NCBI RefSeq assembly: GCF_014904735.1
Contig: NZ_JACZCR010000057.1
Span: 1 to 64,000, forward strand
DNA length: 64,000 bases
From: Microbulbifer hainanensis
GTDB lineage: Bacteria; Pseudomonadota; Gammaproteobacteria; Pseudomonadales; Cellvibrionaceae
Direction of reading: 5' to 3'
The stretch's first letter is position 1, and the number at the start of each line of letters is the position of its first letter. Positions 36,954 to 47,020 of this stretch are shown here, piece by piece. A program made the position numbers and the translations under genes. Under the pieces are notes generated by a model that made no database searches, was not told the origin of the DNA, and saw only the letters and a program-made list of their open reading frames with translations.

Positions 36954-37505
36954 TTAAAAGCGCTTGCCGTAGTGACTGATCACCATACGCGTCGTGGAGC
37001 CGGAAATGCCGTAGCCCAGCGCGACCACGCGAAATACCTGCACTTCGCCTCCTCCGGTGGTTTGCCCGTACCCCTCGATCGTGATATTCCCAGAGGGATC
37101 TACCTGTTCCGCGGTTCCGGCCATCTCGATAAACACGCGGCCGTACATGCTTTGCTTTTTGTCGCCGCTCCCCATTTCAACTTTGATCAGTTTCGAGTTG
37201 GTATCGGACCAGCCGGCTGCATCCGCCAGGTTGTCCAGTCCGGCGCCCTCCTCGTGTAGCCAACTCACGTTGGCTTCTGGAGAGAAATTGCCGGTAGTCT
37301 CCATTTTCTCGATTTCGCTCTCGCCCTGCCGCACCAGCGCCTCCGCCACCTCCAGAGCCACCTTCGCGTCTCGGGACGCAAACGTCATTTTCTCCTGTAG
37401 CAGAATTGTTCGCGCTGCAGATACGCTGATCAGAGACAAAACCAACAGGATGATCATGCTAACGATCAGCACTGCGCCCTTCTGTGCGAAAGCTTTTTTC
37501 ATCAC
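36954..37505 (-). CDS. pilX: Minor pilin PilX, copy 3
   Basis: 183-aa PilX-family minor pilin, close to copy 1. QKG before AVLIVSMIILLVLSLISVSA, Val at +5 rather than Glu. Shared stretches with copy 1 include LQEKMTFASRDAKVALEVAE, GYGQTTGGGEVQVFRVVALG and the ending VISHYGKRF. The globular middle differs (NFSPEANVSWLHEEGAGLDN). ATGA overlap with the pilW stop; pilY1 starts 12 bases after its stop. Confidence 0.9.
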   Translation of the reverse strand: MMKKAFAQKGAVLIVSMIILLVLSLISVSAARTILLQEKMTFASRDAKVALEVAEALVRQGESEIEKMETTGNFSPEANVSWLHEEGAGLDNLADAAGWSDTNSKLIKVEMGSGDKKQSMYGRVFIEMAGTAEQVDPSGNITIEGYGQTTGGGEVQVFRVVALGYGISGSTTRMVISHYGKRF

Positions 37506-38545
37506 ATTTTTCCCCGGTTGCGTATCTTGGCGGACCCCAGATAGGTTTTTCTTAACTTGCCATCGGAGTAGGTGCTTTTTTTGCCATCCAGGTCGGTAAA
37601 ATCACGTGTCCCTGTCGTTGCCCGTTCATCACTGGCCACAAGCAACTGCACCTTGATAGAGATGACTTTCTGCATGATTGCCGCATCCGCCTGGGCCTCG
37701 CCCCAGGTATCCACTGCATCATCCCCGTTGGCATCCCAGCCATACAAGATCTGCATGCCCTCGATGCCGGGAACCAGTTCATATGTGCCCGCACCGCTTT
37801 CACTCACAAACAGGGATGAACCACCATCTTCGTTTTTGGCGATAAAAAAAGTCTTGAGGTAGGGAGTGAGGAGACGGGCTTCTGCACCATATTTGCGTTG
37901 AAGTGTCTTGCTGGCATTTTTTACCCAGTGATCAGCATCTTTGCCGGTTTCATGCACGATGGTTTTCTTGCCGGAATTTCCGGAGCCGCCACCCTGCACA
38001 TTGGTGATGGTCATCAATTCACCGCTGTCACAGCTGGCGATCAGCACTATCTGCCCCGGCTCAACGGAGCATTCGGGGGAAACCTGCAGCGCGGCGGCGC
38101 TGACACTCGGCACCATGCGACCGGTGCCCTGACAGGCGTCCGCGGAGCCGCCCAGCACGAGCATGTCGGACCCTTCGATTACTTGCAGGCCCCCGACTGT
38201 TTGTCCTTTGGCATTGTCCTGCCCCCTGATCGCGTTGGTAACCAGAAAACTATCGAGGTTATAGCCGGCGTAATCGGGGTCACTGGTGTCCAGATGATTG
38301 CGGATACTCGATTTGGTCGGTTTACATCCCCAGTAGTCCGCCATGCGAATTTCGCGAATCAAATAATCCATCGCAAATCGACCGCTCTCCTGTACCCGGG
38401 CCAATGCGTTCTGCATGTGCATGGTATTGCGGTTGCTATCAAAGATTTGCAGCACACCCAGTAACAAGACAGCACTCAGCAGTATCCCGATCATCAATTC
38501 AATCAGGGACAGACCGCGCTGTTGCCACACCGAAGCCATCTTCAC
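37502..38545 (-). CDS. pilW: Minor pilin PilW, copy 3
   Basis: About 347-aa minor pilin. QRG before LSLIELMIGILLSAVLLLG, Glu at +5, then LQIFDSNRNTMHMQNALARV and ADYWGC as in copy 1. The loop GWDANGDDAVDTW lies in the C-terminal domain, which ends KIRNRGKM. I place the start at the GTG at 38545, which overlaps the pilV stop as GTGA and has GGAGGT 7 bases upstream; an ATG two codons later is possible. The frame stays open to 38629 but only through pilV sequence. Confidence 0.9.
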   Translation of the reverse strand: MKMASVWQQRGLSLIELMIGILLSAVLLLGVLQIFDSNRNTMHMQNALARVQESGRFAMDYLIREIRMADYWGCKPTKSSIRNHLDTSDPDYAGYNLDSFLVTNAIRGQDNAKGQTVGGLQVIEGSDMLVLGGSADACQGTGRMVPSVSAAALQVSPECSVEPGQIVLIASCDSGELMTITNVQGGGSGNSGKKTIVHETGKDADHWVKNASKTLQRKYGAEARLLTPYLKTFFIAKNEDGGSSLFVSESGAGTYELVPGIEGMQILYGWDANGDDAVDTWGEAQADAAIMQKVISIKVQLLVASDERATTGTRDFTDLDGKKSTYSDGKLRKTYLGSAKIRNRGKM

Positions 38546-39018
38546 AGTTCCACCTCCAGCGCAAAGGAAAATTCGTCGGCCTGCACCAGGTTGCTGCCAC
38601 GATTGGTACCGGTGGGCTGCTCTGACCAATCGACGGTAAGCGTGAACTGAGAGCCGTCGCGACTTATTCTTCCAGCGCCTGCGGGCAAATTGGTGCTAAT
38701 TGCCTGGCCCCACTCGTAGAGGTCCATCAATGCGAGCTGGCGTGCGGTACAGCGGGGACTTGGTGTACGGCAATTAATCACACTCTCTTCGCCGTTGACC
38801 TCGGCACCATCGTAGGCACCGAGCGCCACTCCCTCCGGATTGGCGCGCAAGCGGTCGGCCATCTCCTCGGCAGCCAATGCGGCGAAATAACGCTGGTGTG
38901 AATTGTTGCCATTTTTCAGACTCATCGTCTGAGTGGCCGCAAGTCCCAGCAGACCGACTGCCAGTATCAACACCGTTACCAGCACTTCGATCAGGGTTGC
39001 ACCCGCATGGGATTTCAT
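38542..39018 (-). CDS. pilV: Minor pilin PilV, copy 3
   Basis: 158-aa minor pilin, first gene of cluster 3, which has no fimT/U upstream. HAG before ATLIEVLVTVLILAVGLLG, Glu at +5, then AATQTMSLKNGNNS. The C-terminal domain has MDLYEWGQAISTNLPAG and a Cys pair in NCRTPSPRC. Residues 50-75 (MADRLRANPEGVALGAYDG) resemble copy 1 more than copy 2. AGGGACC lies about 8 bases before the ATG. Confidence 0.9.
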   Translation of the reverse strand: MKSHAGATLIEVLVTVLILAVGLLGLAATQTMSLKNGNNSHQRYFAALAAEEMADRLRANPEGVALGAYDGAEVNGEESVINCRTPSPRCTARQLALMDLYEWGQAISTNLPAGAGRISRDGSQFTLTVDWSEQPTGTNRGSNLVQADEFSFALEVEL

Positions 39019-39392
39019 CGTCAGGTCCCTTCGCGAAAATCGTTAAACGGGCTGCACGTTCACCGGTGCACTTGGAGTTTTCGGTTACTTTGGGGCTTGA
39101 ACCCAGAGCCGATGGATACTTTTCCCGGCGACATGCTTCGTGCGTTGCAATAAGGAAACTGCGAGCGTTTTCCGCGCCGACGGAGCCCTGTCGGTTTTCG
39201 TTATTACAACTTGCAGAGAGATTAGAAGATGGGAGAGGAGTTGATGTGTTACTGGCGTCGATCTATTTTCCAAGTGACAGGCGGTCAGCCATGCGCGACC
39301 GGCGGCAAGTTGCCTTCAGCGGAAATATAAAAGGGAAAATTAAAGCGCGGGTATTGCAAGGAAGCGGGTGGCACCCAGTGGCACCACCGCTG
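39019..39392. other. Gap upstream of cluster 3
   Basis: About 370 bases between pilV copy 3 and the ispH stop. I find no fimT/U remnant: no minus-strand frame here carries a prepilin signal. The cluster 3 promoter should be here, but I see no convincing consensus pair. A wobble-containing inverted repeat lies just after ispH near 39368-39389 without a T-run. Confidence 0.5.
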
Positions 39393-40328
39393 TCAGCGTA
39401 ATTCTTTGGGAAGTGAAAAGCGGATATTTTCCTCCCGCCCGTCCATTTCCTGCGGCAATTCGGCACCCAGTTCCTGCAGGCGCTGAATCACCTCGCGCAC
39501 CAGCACTTCCGGAGCGGAGGCACCGGCGGTGATGCCAATAGACTGCTTGCCGGCAATCCACGCGGGGTCGATATCGGTGGCGCCATCGATCAGTTTTGCG
39601 GTCGCACCGCAACGCTCGGCGAGTTCACGCAGGCGATTGGAGTTGGAACTGTTGGGGCTGCCGACCACCAGCACCAAGTCGCTCTCTAACGCCAATTGCT
39701 TGACCGCATCCTGGCGGTTCTGCGTCGCGTAGCAGATGTCGTCCTTGCGCGGCCCGCGGATATTGGGAAAGCGCGCACGCAGGGCATCGATCACCCTGGC
39801 GGTATCATCCATGGACAGCGTGGTCTGTGTCACGAAGGCCAAGTCGTTTTCATCGTTGACCTGTAGCTTGGCCACATCATTTTCATCTTCCACCAGGTAA
39901 ATGGCGCCGCCGCCACTGGTGTCGTACTGACCCATAGTGCCCTCCACCTCTGGGTGGCCGGCGTGGCCGATCAGGATGCACTCGGAGCTGTCGGTACTGA
40001 ACTTGCTCACTTCCATATGCACCTTGGTGACCAGTGGGCAGGTGGCATCAAAGACCTTGAGCCCGCGGCTGGCGGCTTCCTGCTGCACGGCCTTGGAAAC
40101 CCCATGGGCGCTGAAAATCACGATGACGTCGTCCGGCACTTCGGAAAGCTCGTCGACAAACACGGCGCCGCGCTCGCGCAGGGAATCCACGACAAACTTG
40201 TTGTGGACCACTTCGTGGCGCACATAAATGGGCGCACCGAATACATCGAGGGCGCGGTTGACGATGTCGATCGCGCGATCGACGCCGGCGCAGAAACCGC
40301 GCGGATTGGCGAGGCGGATTGCAGTCAT
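39393..40328 (-). CDS. ispH: 4-hydroxy-3-methylbut-2-enyl diphosphate reductase
   Basis: Last step of the MEP isoprenoid pathway: reduces HMBPP to IPP and DMAPP with a [4Fe-4S] cluster. 311 aa. The three cluster ligands are visible: C13 in [10 protein letters not shown]97 in [11 protein letters not shown] and C199 in [11 protein letters not shown]. The substrate-binding His in HEVVHN and [10 protein letters not shown] and the Glu of the latter motif are present. It overlaps the fkpB stop by one base (TAATG). The lspA-fkpB-ispH order is conserved in gammaproteobacteria. Confidence 0.96.
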   Translation of the reverse strand: MTAIRLANPRGFCAGVDRAIDIVNRALDVFGAPIYVRHEVVHNKFVVDSLRERGAVFVDELSEVPDDVIVIFSAHGVSKAVQQEAASRGLKVFDATCPLVTKVHMEVSKFSTDSSECILIGHAGHPEVEGTMGQYDTSGGGAIYLVEDENDVAKLQVNDENDLAFVTQTTLSMDDTARVIDALRARFPNIRGPRKDDICYATQNRQDAVKQLALESDLVLVVGSPNSSNSNRLRELAERCGATAKLIDGATDIDPAWIAGKQSIGITAGASAPEVLVREVIQRLQELGAELPQEMDGREENIRFSLPKELR

Positions 40329-40768
40329 TAGTTCACCGATGCCACTTCAATGATCTTTACGTGAAAATTCAGCGTCTGCCCGGCCAGCGGGTGATTGAAG
40401 TCGACGGTGACTTCCTCTTCCCCAACTTCGCGGACCACGCCCGGCAGCTCACCGCTGCCGTTATCAAACGATATCACCAGCCCCGGCTCCAGCTCGATTT
40501 CCGGGGAAAAGTGATCGCGGCGCACCTTCTGGATATTTGCCGGATTGCGCTGGCCGAAGCCGACTTCCGGCGGAATCTCGATTTCCGCCTCGTCGCCGGC
40601 TTCCAGGCCGAATAGCGCCTTCTCGAAACCGGGCAGTAGGCTGCCGTCGCCGACGGTAAAAGAAGCCGGATCCCCTTTGAAGGTGGAATCCACTTCGGTG
40701 CCGTCGTCCAGCTTCAGACTGAAATGCAGGGTCACGTGACTGTGTTCGCCGATTACGTTATTCGCCAT
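40328..40768 (-). CDS. fkpB: FKBP-type peptidyl-prolyl isomerase (SlpA/FkpB)
   Basis: 146-aa cytoplasmic cis-trans prolyl isomerase of the SlyD-like FKBP type, with chaperone activity in relatives. The FKBP core starts at [19 protein letters not shown]. The insert-in-flap domain follows [20 protein letters not shown], and the core resumes with [18 protein letters not shown]. It begins the base after the lspA stop and is joined to ispH by a one-base overlap, so it belongs to the murJ-to-ispH run. Confidence 0.93.
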   Translation of the reverse strand: MANNVIGEHSHVTLHFSLKLDDGTEVDSTFKGDPASFTVGDGSLLPGFEKALFGLEAGDEAEIEIPPEVGFGQRNPANIQKVRRDHFSPEIELEPGLVISFDNGSGELPGVVREVGEEEVTVDFNHPLAGQTLNFHVKIIEVASVN

Positions 40769-41320
40769 TTAAACTTCTGCACCCTTCTTCGCGTCGTTGT
40801 CTTTATCGCCGTCTTTACCGCTTTTTTCCGCAAAAAAAAGCAATTCAATGACCAGCATGGCGGCGCCGATACTGATCGCCATATCCGCCACATTGAATAC
40901 TGGAAAACTCCAGCTGCCGTAGTAGACGGAAATGAAATCCCGCACGTAGCCGAGCAGCACCCGGTCCCACAGGTTGCCCAGGGCACCGCCGAGAATCAGC
41001 GCCAGTGCAAATGGTTCCCAGCGTTTGCGCGGCGACAGGCGCCACAGCCACACGCAGACCAATGCGCTGAATCCCAGTGCAATCAGGCCGAAAAACCAGC
41101 GCTGCCAGCCGCCGGCATCGGCGAGAAAACTGAACGCCGCGCCGGTGTTTTCCGCGTAGGTAAACTGCAGGAGTCCCGGAATGATCTGCAGCGGCGGACC
41201 GAAGCGGAATTGTTCCACCGCCCACACCTTGGTGGCGATATCTACACCGATGGTCAGCAGCGCCAGCCAGTACCAGCGCCAGGGGTGTGCGAACAGTCTG
41301 AAGCCGCCCTGCTTAGGCAT
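40769..41320 (-). CDS. lspA: Lipoprotein signal peptidase
   Basis: Inner-membrane aspartic protease that removes signal peptides from diacylated prolipoproteins such as BamD. 183 aa, with four hydrophobic spans. The catalytic Asp pair is visible: D119 in [15 protein letters not shown] and D146 in [11 protein letters not shown]. The motif [10 protein letters not shown] (about 57-66) is also conserved. The C-terminal tail is hydrophilic and Lys/Asp-rich, somewhat longer than in E. coli (164 aa). It overlaps the ileS stop by 8 bases, an arrangement conserved in Pseudomonas and E. coli. Confidence 0.96.
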   Translation of the reverse strand: MPKQGGFRLFAHPWRWYWLALLTIGVDIATKVWAVEQFRFGPPLQIIPGLLQFTYAENTGAAFSFLADAGGWQRWFFGLIALGFSALVCVWLWRLSPRKRWEPFALALILGGALGNLWDRVLLGYVRDFISVYYGSWSFPVFNVADMAISIGAAMLVIELLFFAEKSGKDGDKDNDAKKGAEV

Positions 41321-44117
41321 AGTGGCGTTCCTCGCCCTTGCCGGTTACGTTGTCCACGCAGCGGGAACAGATATCCGGGTGCGCCGGATCCGCACCGACA
41401 TCGGCGCGGTAATGCCAGCAGCGCGCGCATTTCGGGTGATCCACTTTGCTGACTGAGACTCTCAGGCCCGCCAGCTCGGTGGCCTCGGCGCCGGCGGCGT
41501 CGCTGAGCCGCTGTACCGAGGTGGATGAGCAGATCAGCACGAAGCGCAGCTCGTCGGCGAGCTCCAGCAGTTTTTCCCGCAAGTCCTCGTCGGCGTACAG
41601 GGTGACCGCCGCCTGCAGCGATCCGCCGATATTGCCGGCTGCACGCTGCTCTTCGAGCACCTTGTTGACCGCCGTTTTGACCTGCGCGATGGCCACCCAG
41701 TAGTCGGCGCCCTTGTCTGCATCCGCCGGCAGTTTCGGCAGCGGGTACCACTCCTCGACAAAGATGCTTTCGCCCTTGTTACCGGGGATGAACTGCCAGA
41801 GTTCGTCGGCGGTAAAACTCAGGATCGGTGCCACCCAGCGGGTGAACGCCTGCACGATATGGTAGAGCGCCGTCTGCGCCGAGCGGCGCGCAACGCTGTC
41901 TTCCTTGGTCGTGTACTGGCGATCCTTGATGATATCCAGGTAGAAGCCGCCCATTTCCACCACACAGAAGTTGTGCAGCTTCTGGTAGATCTGGTGGAAC
42001 TGGTAGCTGTCGTAGGCGGCGATGATTTCGTCCTGCAGGCGCGCAGCCTTGTCCAGTGCCCAGCGGTCCAGCGCCAGCAGTTCACCTTCCGGCAGCAGAT
42101 CCTTTTCCGGATCGAAGCCCGCCAGGTTGGACAGGAAGAAACGCGCGGTATTGCGCAGGCGGCGGTAGGAATCCGCGGTGCGCTTCAGGATTTCATCGGA
42201 AACCGCCATCTCGCCACTGAAATCGGTGGCGGCCACCCACAGGCGCAGCACATCGGCGCCCAGTTTGTTGATCACGTCCTGCGGCGCCACGGTGTTGCCG
42301 ATGGATTTGGACATCTTGCGCCCTTCTGCATCGACGGTGAAACCGTGGGTCAGCACCTGCTTGTAGGGCGCGCAGTCGTTGATGGCGATGGACGTCTTCA
42401 GGGAGGACTGGAACCAGCCGCGATGCTGGTCGGAGCCCTCCAGGTAAAGATCAGCCGGGAAACGCAGGCCGTCGCGGCGCTCGAGTACCGCGTAGTGGGT
42501 TACGCCGGAATCGAACCAGACATCCAGGGTATCGGTCACTTTCTGGTACTGGTCAGCCTCGTCACCGAGCAGCTCCGCCGGATCCAGGTCGAACCAGACA
42601 TCCATGCCCTCGGCATCGACTTTCGCGGCGACCTTCTCCATCAGCGCCGGCGTGTCCGGATGAATCTCGTGAGTCTCCTTGTGCACGAACAGCGCGATGG
42701 GCACGCCCCAGGTGCGCTGGCGGGAGATACACCAGTCAGGACTGGCGTCCAGCATCGCATCGATGCGCGCCTTGCCCCAGCCGGGGATCCACTGCACGGC
42801 GTCGGCAGCTTTCTGCGCGTGATCCAGCAGGTCGTTCTGCTGCATGCTGATAAACCACTGCGGCGTGGCGCGGTAGATCAGCGGTGTCTTGGTGCGCCAG
42901 CAGTGCGGGTAACTGTGTACCAGCTTGCCCTGGTGCAGCAATACGCCTTTTTCTTCCAGCAGCGCGACGATCTTGTCGTCCACCTTGTACACGTGGTCAC
43001 CGGCAAAGACCGGCACGCTGTCGCGGTAAACGCCGTTGTCGTCGACGTAGTTCAGCGTCTCGATGCCGTATTTCTTGCCCACCAGGAAGTCGTCCGGGCC
43101 GTGGTCCGGCGCGGTGTGCACGCAGCCGGTACCGGCATCGGTGGTGACGTGATCGCCGAGGATGATCGGCAATTCCTTGTCGTAGAACGGGTGGTGGATC
43201 TTCATGTGCTCCAGCGCGGCACCGCGGATATGGCCCACAACCTCGCCCTCGAGCCCCGCGCGCTCGAGCACCGCGTCTTTCAGCTCTTCGGCGACCAGGA
43301 TGCGTCGGTCGCCGGTCTGCACGACCACATATTCCAGCTCGGCGTTGACGGAAACCGCCTGGGAAGACGGCAGCGTCCAGGGTGTGGTGGTCCAGATTAC
43401 GACAGACAGCGGGCCGTCACCGGCGTGGCCGCCGGCGGCATCGGCGATCGCCAGCGCGGTATCCTCGGTCACCGGATAGCAGACATCGATGGAGTAAGAG
43501 GTCTTGTCCTGGTACTCCACTTCCGCCTCGGCCAGCGCCGAGCCGCCTACCACACTCCAGTAGACCGGCTTGAAACCGCGGGCCAGGTGGCCGTTTTTTA
43601 CGACGCGGCCGAGGGCGCGGATGATGTCGCCCTCGAACTGGAAATCCATGGTGCGGTAGGGGTTGTCCCACTCACCGAACACCCCCAGGCGGATAAAGTC
43701 TTTTTTCTGTCCCTCGACCTGTTTGGCAGCGTAGTCGCGACACTTCTGGCGGAAAGTCTTGTGGTCCACCTTGACACCGGCCCGGCCGACCTTTTGCTCG
43801 ACCTTGTGCTCGATCGGCAAGCCATGGCAGTCCCAGCCGGGCACATAGGGGGCATCGAAGCCGCTCAGGGTTTTCGACTTGACGATGATGTCCTTCAGGA
43901 TCTTGTTGACCGAGTGACCGATATGGATATCGCCGTTGGCGTAGGGCGGGCCGTCGTGCAGGATAAACTGCTCGCGCCCGGCGCGGGCAGCGCGGATCTT
44001 TTCGTAGAGTTTGCCCTGCTGCCATTTTTTCAGGATGTCCGGTTCCCGCTGCGGCAGGTTGCCGCGCATGGGAAACTCGGTGTGGGGCAGGTTCAACGTT
44101 GCTTTGTAATCGGTCAT
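41313..44117 (-). CDS. ileS: Isoleucyl-tRNA synthetase
   Basis: Charges tRNA-Ile with isoleucine. 934 aa, usual bacterial length. Class I motifs: HIGH-type in [17 protein letters not shown] (about 57-73) and KMSKS in [14 protein letters not shown] (about 610). The CP1 editing domain (about 190-420) includes [18 protein letters not shown]-terminal zinc-binding region has four Cys in CARCWHY and CSRCVDN. The Zn motif and overall type match the mupirocin-sensitive bacterial class rather than the resistant eukaryote-like one, from memory of that grouping. It sits between ribF and lspA. Confidence 0.97.
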   Translation of the reverse strand: MTDYKATLNLPHTEFPMRGNLPQREPDILKKWQQGKLYEKIRAARAGREQFILHDGPPYANGDIHIGHSVNKILKDIIVKSKTLSGFDAPYVPGWDCHGLPIEHKVEQKVGRAGVKVDHKTFRQKCRDYAAKQVEGQKKDFIRLGVFGEWDNPYRTMDFQFEGDIIRALGRVVKNGHLARGFKPVYWSVVGGSALAEAEVEYQDKTSYSIDVCYPVTEDTALAIADAAGGHAGDGPLSVVIWTTTPWTLPSSQAVSVNAELEYVVVQTGDRRILVAEELKDAVLERAGLEGEVVGHIRGAALEHMKIHHPFYDKELPIILGDHVTTDAGTGCVHTAPDHGPDDFLVGKKYGIETLNYVDDNGVYRDSVPVFAGDHVYKVDDKIVALLEEKGVLLHQGKLVHSYPHCWRTKTPLIYRATPQWFISMQQNDLLDHAQKAADAVQWIPGWGKARIDAMLDASPDWCISRQRTWGVPIALFVHKETHEIHPDTPALMEKVAAKVDAEGMDVWFDLDPAELLGDEADQYQKVTDTLDVWFDSGVTHYAVLERRDGLRFPADLYLEGSDQHRGWFQSSLKTSIAINDCAPYKQVLTHGFTVDAEGRKMSKSIGNTVAPQDVINKLGADVLRLWVAATDFSGEMAVSDEILKRTADSYRRLRNTARFFLSNLAGFDPEKDLLPEGELLALDRWALDKAARLQDEIIAAYDSYQFHQIYQKLHNFCVVEMGGFYLDIIKDRQYTTKEDSVARRSAQTALYHIVQAFTRWVAPILSFTADELWQFIPGNKGESIFVEEWYPLPKLPADADKGADYWVAIAQVKTAVNKVLEEQRAAGNIGGSLQAAVTLYADEDLREKLLELADELRFVLICSSTSVQRLSDAAGAEATELAGLRVSVSKVDHPKCARCWHYRADVGADPAHPDICSRCVDNVTGKGEERHYA

Positions 44118-44171
44118 TGGGTGTCTACTTCAGCTCGAGACTTGAAAATAATTGGTTGTCTTCAGCGCTGC

Positions 44172-45155
44172 CTAAGCGTGCTTGGCGAACCAGGCTCTGG
44201 CATCGCGAATATCCTGGGCGATTTTGGCCTTGAGGATGTCCAGGGACGCGAACTTCTCTTCATCGCGCAGCTTGTGGCAGAACTCCACCGCCAGTTCACG
44301 GCCATACAGATTGCCGTCGAAATCGAACAGGTTCACTTCCAGCAGTGGCTGCGCGCCCTCGCCTTCCACCGTCGGGCGGAATCCTACGTTGGCCACACCG
44401 TCGATCACTTTGCGGCCCGGCGCCATATCACTGCCGTCAGTCGCGCGAGTGCGCACCGTGTATACGCCCACCAGCGGTGAACGATAGCGGTGCAGGCGCA
44501 CATTGGCGGTCGGCGCGCCCAGCTGGCGCCCCAGTGCCCGCCCCGGCGCCACGCGCCCGGTTATGCGGTAGGGCTTGCCGAGCAGGGTTTCCGCCAGTTC
44601 GAAATCGCCGTCTTCCAGCGCTGCGCGGATTCGCGTACTGCTGACCCGCGCGCCGCGGATTTCCACCGTCGCCGTATCCTCGACCGTAAAACCGGCCTCG
44701 GTACCGACCCTGCGCAGCAACTGGTAGTCGCCGCTGCGGTCGCAGCCGAAGCGGAAGTCGTCGCCCACCACCAGGTGTTGGATTCCCAGGCCGTCAACCA
44801 GGACGCGCCGGACAAAGTCTTCAGCACTGAGGCTGCGCAGTTTCTCGTTGAACTGCAGACACAGCACCCGGTCGGCACCCGCCGCAAACAGTGCCAGTAC
44901 CTTCTCCTTGAAACGCATCAGTCGCGCCGGTGCCTTTTCACCGGAGAAGTACTCATGTGGCTGGGGTTCAAAGATGATCGCCACCGCTGGCACACCAAGC
45001 TCCGAGGCCCGCTGCCGCAGCTGCGCAATAATGGCCTGATGCCCCAGGTGCACACCGTCGAACGAGCCGATGGTGGCAACGCAGCCGCGATGGCGGGGCT
45101 GCAGGTTGTGTAACCCGCGGATCAGTTCGCGCTTCGGTTCCCACTGTTGGGTCAC
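44172..45155 (-). CDS. ribF: Bifunctional riboflavin kinase / FAD synthetase
   Basis: Converts riboflavin to FMN and then FAD. 327 aa. The N-terminal nucleotidyltransferase domain has GSFDGVHLGHQAII (about 31-44) and VVGDDFRFGCDRSGDY. The C-terminal flavokinase domain has GRALGRQLGAPTANVRL with the PTAN nucleotide motif, and a terminal helix with EFCHKLRDEEKFASLD. GTG start at 45155 with GGGA about 9 bases upstream; homologues often begin nearer LIRGLHNL, so a few residues are uncertain. Follows murJ and precedes ileS, as in Pseudomonas. Confidence 0.95.
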   Translation of the reverse strand: MTQQWEPKRELIRGLHNLQPRHRGCVATIGSFDGVHLGHQAIIAQLRQRASELGVPAVAIIFEPQPHEYFSGEKAPARLMRFKEKVLALFAAGADRVLCLQFNEKLRSLSAEDFVRRVLVDGLGIQHLVVGDDFRFGCDRSGDYQLLRRVGTEAGFTVEDTATVEIRGARVSSTRIRAALEDGDFELAETLLGKPYRITGRVAPGRALGRQLGAPTANVRLHRYRSPLVGVYTVRTRATDGSDMAPGRKVIDGVANVGFRPTVEGEGAQPLLEVNLFDFDGNLYGRELAVEFCHKLRDEEKFASLDILKAKIAQDIRDARAWFAKHA

Positions 45156-45258
45156 TGCGGCATTCCCATACTCACAAAATCGAGCGCCGCAGTATAGCGG
45201 ATTCGGGGGTATCGGTCAGTGGCGGGAATCCAGCGGATACGTCGCAAAAACGCTCCAC

Positions 45259-46896
45259 TCAACTGGTTGCGCGGAAATGTCGCGGCCGCAGTCCCGAGGC
45301 CAGCAGAGCCAACAGGTAAGTAGCCCCACCTGCAGCAACCAGCGCCCCCATCCGCCAGGCCCGCTCCCACCAGGGCCAGCCGCTCCACTCCGGCCAGTAA
45401 TACAGGGCTGTCAGCAGCACCGCCACCATTGCCAGGTTGGCCAGCACCAGGCGCAGCAGATAGGCGCCCCAGCCGGCTTCCGGGACATAGACATCGTCTC
45501 GGCGCAGCCCTTTGTACAGCAACCAGGCATTGATCCCGGCCTGGCAGGCCGTGGCCAGTGCCAGCCCCATATGACCGAGTCGGAAGTAGTAATTGAGGGG
45601 AATCACGAACAGCAGACTCAGTACCATCTTCGCAGAGATGGCAATCAGGCCGAAACGCACCGGTGTATAGGTATCCTGGCGGGCAAAATATCCCGGCGCC
45701 AGCACTTTGATCAGCATGAACGCCAGCAGCCCGAGGGAGTATGCGCGCAGTGACCAGGCGGCCATCTGCATATCGAACGGTGTCATCTTGCCGCGCTGGA
45801 ACAGGGTAGTGAGCAAGGGTTCCGCCAGCACAAACAGGGCCACGGTGGCCGGCAAAGCGATCAAAGTCACGCTGCGCAGCGCCCAGTCCAGGGTGTGGCG
45901 GAAGCGGCGCGGATCCTTGCCGGCGAACTGGCGCGAAAGGTTCGGCAGTATCACTGTGGCGACGGCAACGCCGAACACCCCCAGCGGCAACTCCGTCAGG
46001 CGATCGGAGAAGTACAGCCAGGTAATACTGCCGGTGGGCAGGAAGGACGCCAGTACCGTATCCAGCATCAGGCTGATCTGGGTGACCGACACCCCGAAGA
46101 TGGCCGGCCCCATCAACCGCAGGATCTTGCGCACTCCGGGATAGTGCCAGTCCCAGCGCGGACGCGGCAGCAGTCCATAGCGCACCAGGAACGGCAACTG
46201 GAACAACAACTGCAGCACACCGGCAGCCAGCACGCCCCACGCCAGCGCCATGACCTGCGGCTCAAACCAGCGGGCCGCCACGGTGGCTGCGGCAATCAAC
46301 ACCAGATTCAACAACACCGGTGTCAGCGCCGGCACCGCAAACCGGTCGAAACTGTTCAGGATCGCCCCGGCAAATCCGGTCAGCGAGATCAGCATCAGGT
46401 AGGGGAAGGTGATCCGCAGCATTTCCGTAGCCAGGGAAAACTTCTCCCGCTCGGCACCATCCCACCACCAGCCAAAGGCAAAGACGCCAGCAATCAGTGG
46501 AGCGCAGACCACACCGACCAGGGTTACCAACAGGAGCGTGCCCCCCAGGGCACCGGCTACCCGGTCATTCAGCTCGCGCGCGGCGGCCACGCCGCCCTTC
46601 TGGCGATACTCCGCCAGCACCGGCACGAACGCCTGGGAAAAGGCGCCCTCGGCAAACAGCCGGCGAAAGAAATTGGGAATCTTGAACGCCACGAAAAAGG
46701 CATCGGCAGCACCGGTAGCGCCGGTCAGCGGGGCGAACACCATATCCCGCACCAGTCCCGCGACGCGCGATAGCATTGTGGCGCCGCCTACCACTGAGCT
46801 GCCGCGCAGCAGGCCGGTAGCCGGTTTTTCCTCGGAGTTTGCAGACGATTGCGACAAGGCGGAATTCTCGTGTTCGTAAAGATCAGTGGCCGGCAA
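45259..46896 (-). CDS. murJ: Lipid II flippase MurJ
   Basis: MOP-superfamily flippase that moves lipid II across the inner membrane for peptidoglycan synthesis. About 545 aa, with fourteen predicted membrane spans. The family core is TMLSRVAGLVRDMVFAPL, ADAFFVAFKIPNFFRRLFAEGAFSQAFVPVL and the charged cavity residues in those helices. The start is unsure: the frame opens at a TTG (46896) that directly follows an inverted repeat GTCTAA/TTAGAC, and another TTG at 46857 is possible; neither has a good ribosome site. The first 25 or so residues are an unconserved hydrophilic extension. First gene of the minus-strand run to ispH. Confidence 0.94.
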   Translation of the reverse strand: MPATDLYEHENSALSQSSANSEEKPATGLLRGSSVVGGATMLSRVAGLVRDMVFAPLTGATGAADAFFVAFKIPNFFRRLFAEGAFSQAFVPVLAEYRQKGGVAAARELNDRVAGALGGTLLLVTLVGVVCAPLIAGVFAFGWWWDGAEREKFSLATEMLRITFPYLMLISLTGFAGAILNSFDRFAVPALTPVLLNLVLIAAATVAARWFEPQVMALAWGVLAAGVLQLLFQLPFLVRYGLLPRPRWDWHYPGVRKILRLMGPAIFGVSVTQISLMLDTVLASFLPTGSITWLYFSDRLTELPLGVFGVAVATVILPNLSRQFAGKDPRRFRHTLDWALRSVTLIALPATVALFVLAEPLLTTLFQRGKMTPFDMQMAAWSLRAYSLGLLAFMLIKVLAPGYFARQDTYTPVRFGLIAISAKMVLSLLFVIPLNYYFRLGHMGLALATACQAGINAWLLYKGLRRDDVYVPEAGWGAYLLRLVLANLAMVAVLLTALYYWPEWSGWPWWERAWRMGALVAAGGATYLLALLASGLRPRHFRATS

Positions 46897-47020
46897 GTCT
46901 AACGCAATTAGACCCCGCCTTTTTATCCCTGCGGATGCCTGCCGAGCCCGGCGGACGAAACTATACTCAGAATGAGATTGTGGCGGGCCTTAAGGGATTG
47001 GTGGCCTAAGGAGATGACGG

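Larger units (their letters stand above)
20693..39018 (-). repeat. Three tandem paralogous pilV-W-X-Y1 clusters
   Basis: The four-gene block pilV-pilW-pilX-pilY1 occurs three times in the same direction. Copy 1 is 20693-25791 (with fimT/U to 26309). Copy 2 is 27725-32727 (with fimT/U to 33237 and pilE at 27216). Copy 3 is 33861-39018. Genes within each copy overlap or nearly touch at the same junctions. Proteins of copies 1 and 3 match best, for example PilW MADYWGC followed by SIRNHLDTSDPDY in both. The DNA of pilY1 copies 1 and 3 is close to identical over short stretches near 21730 and 34870. Confidence 0.9.

Noticed and set aside
39085..39273. 62-codon minus-strand frame upstream of pilV copy 3, checked as a fimT remnant
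   Set aside because: No prepilin cleavage motif or hydrophobic helix is present.
41859..44480. Long plus-strand open frame (873 codons) opposite ileS
   Set aside because: It is fully antisense to ileS and part of ribF, both clear by motif, and its translation shows no domain. GC-rich third positions produce such open frames.
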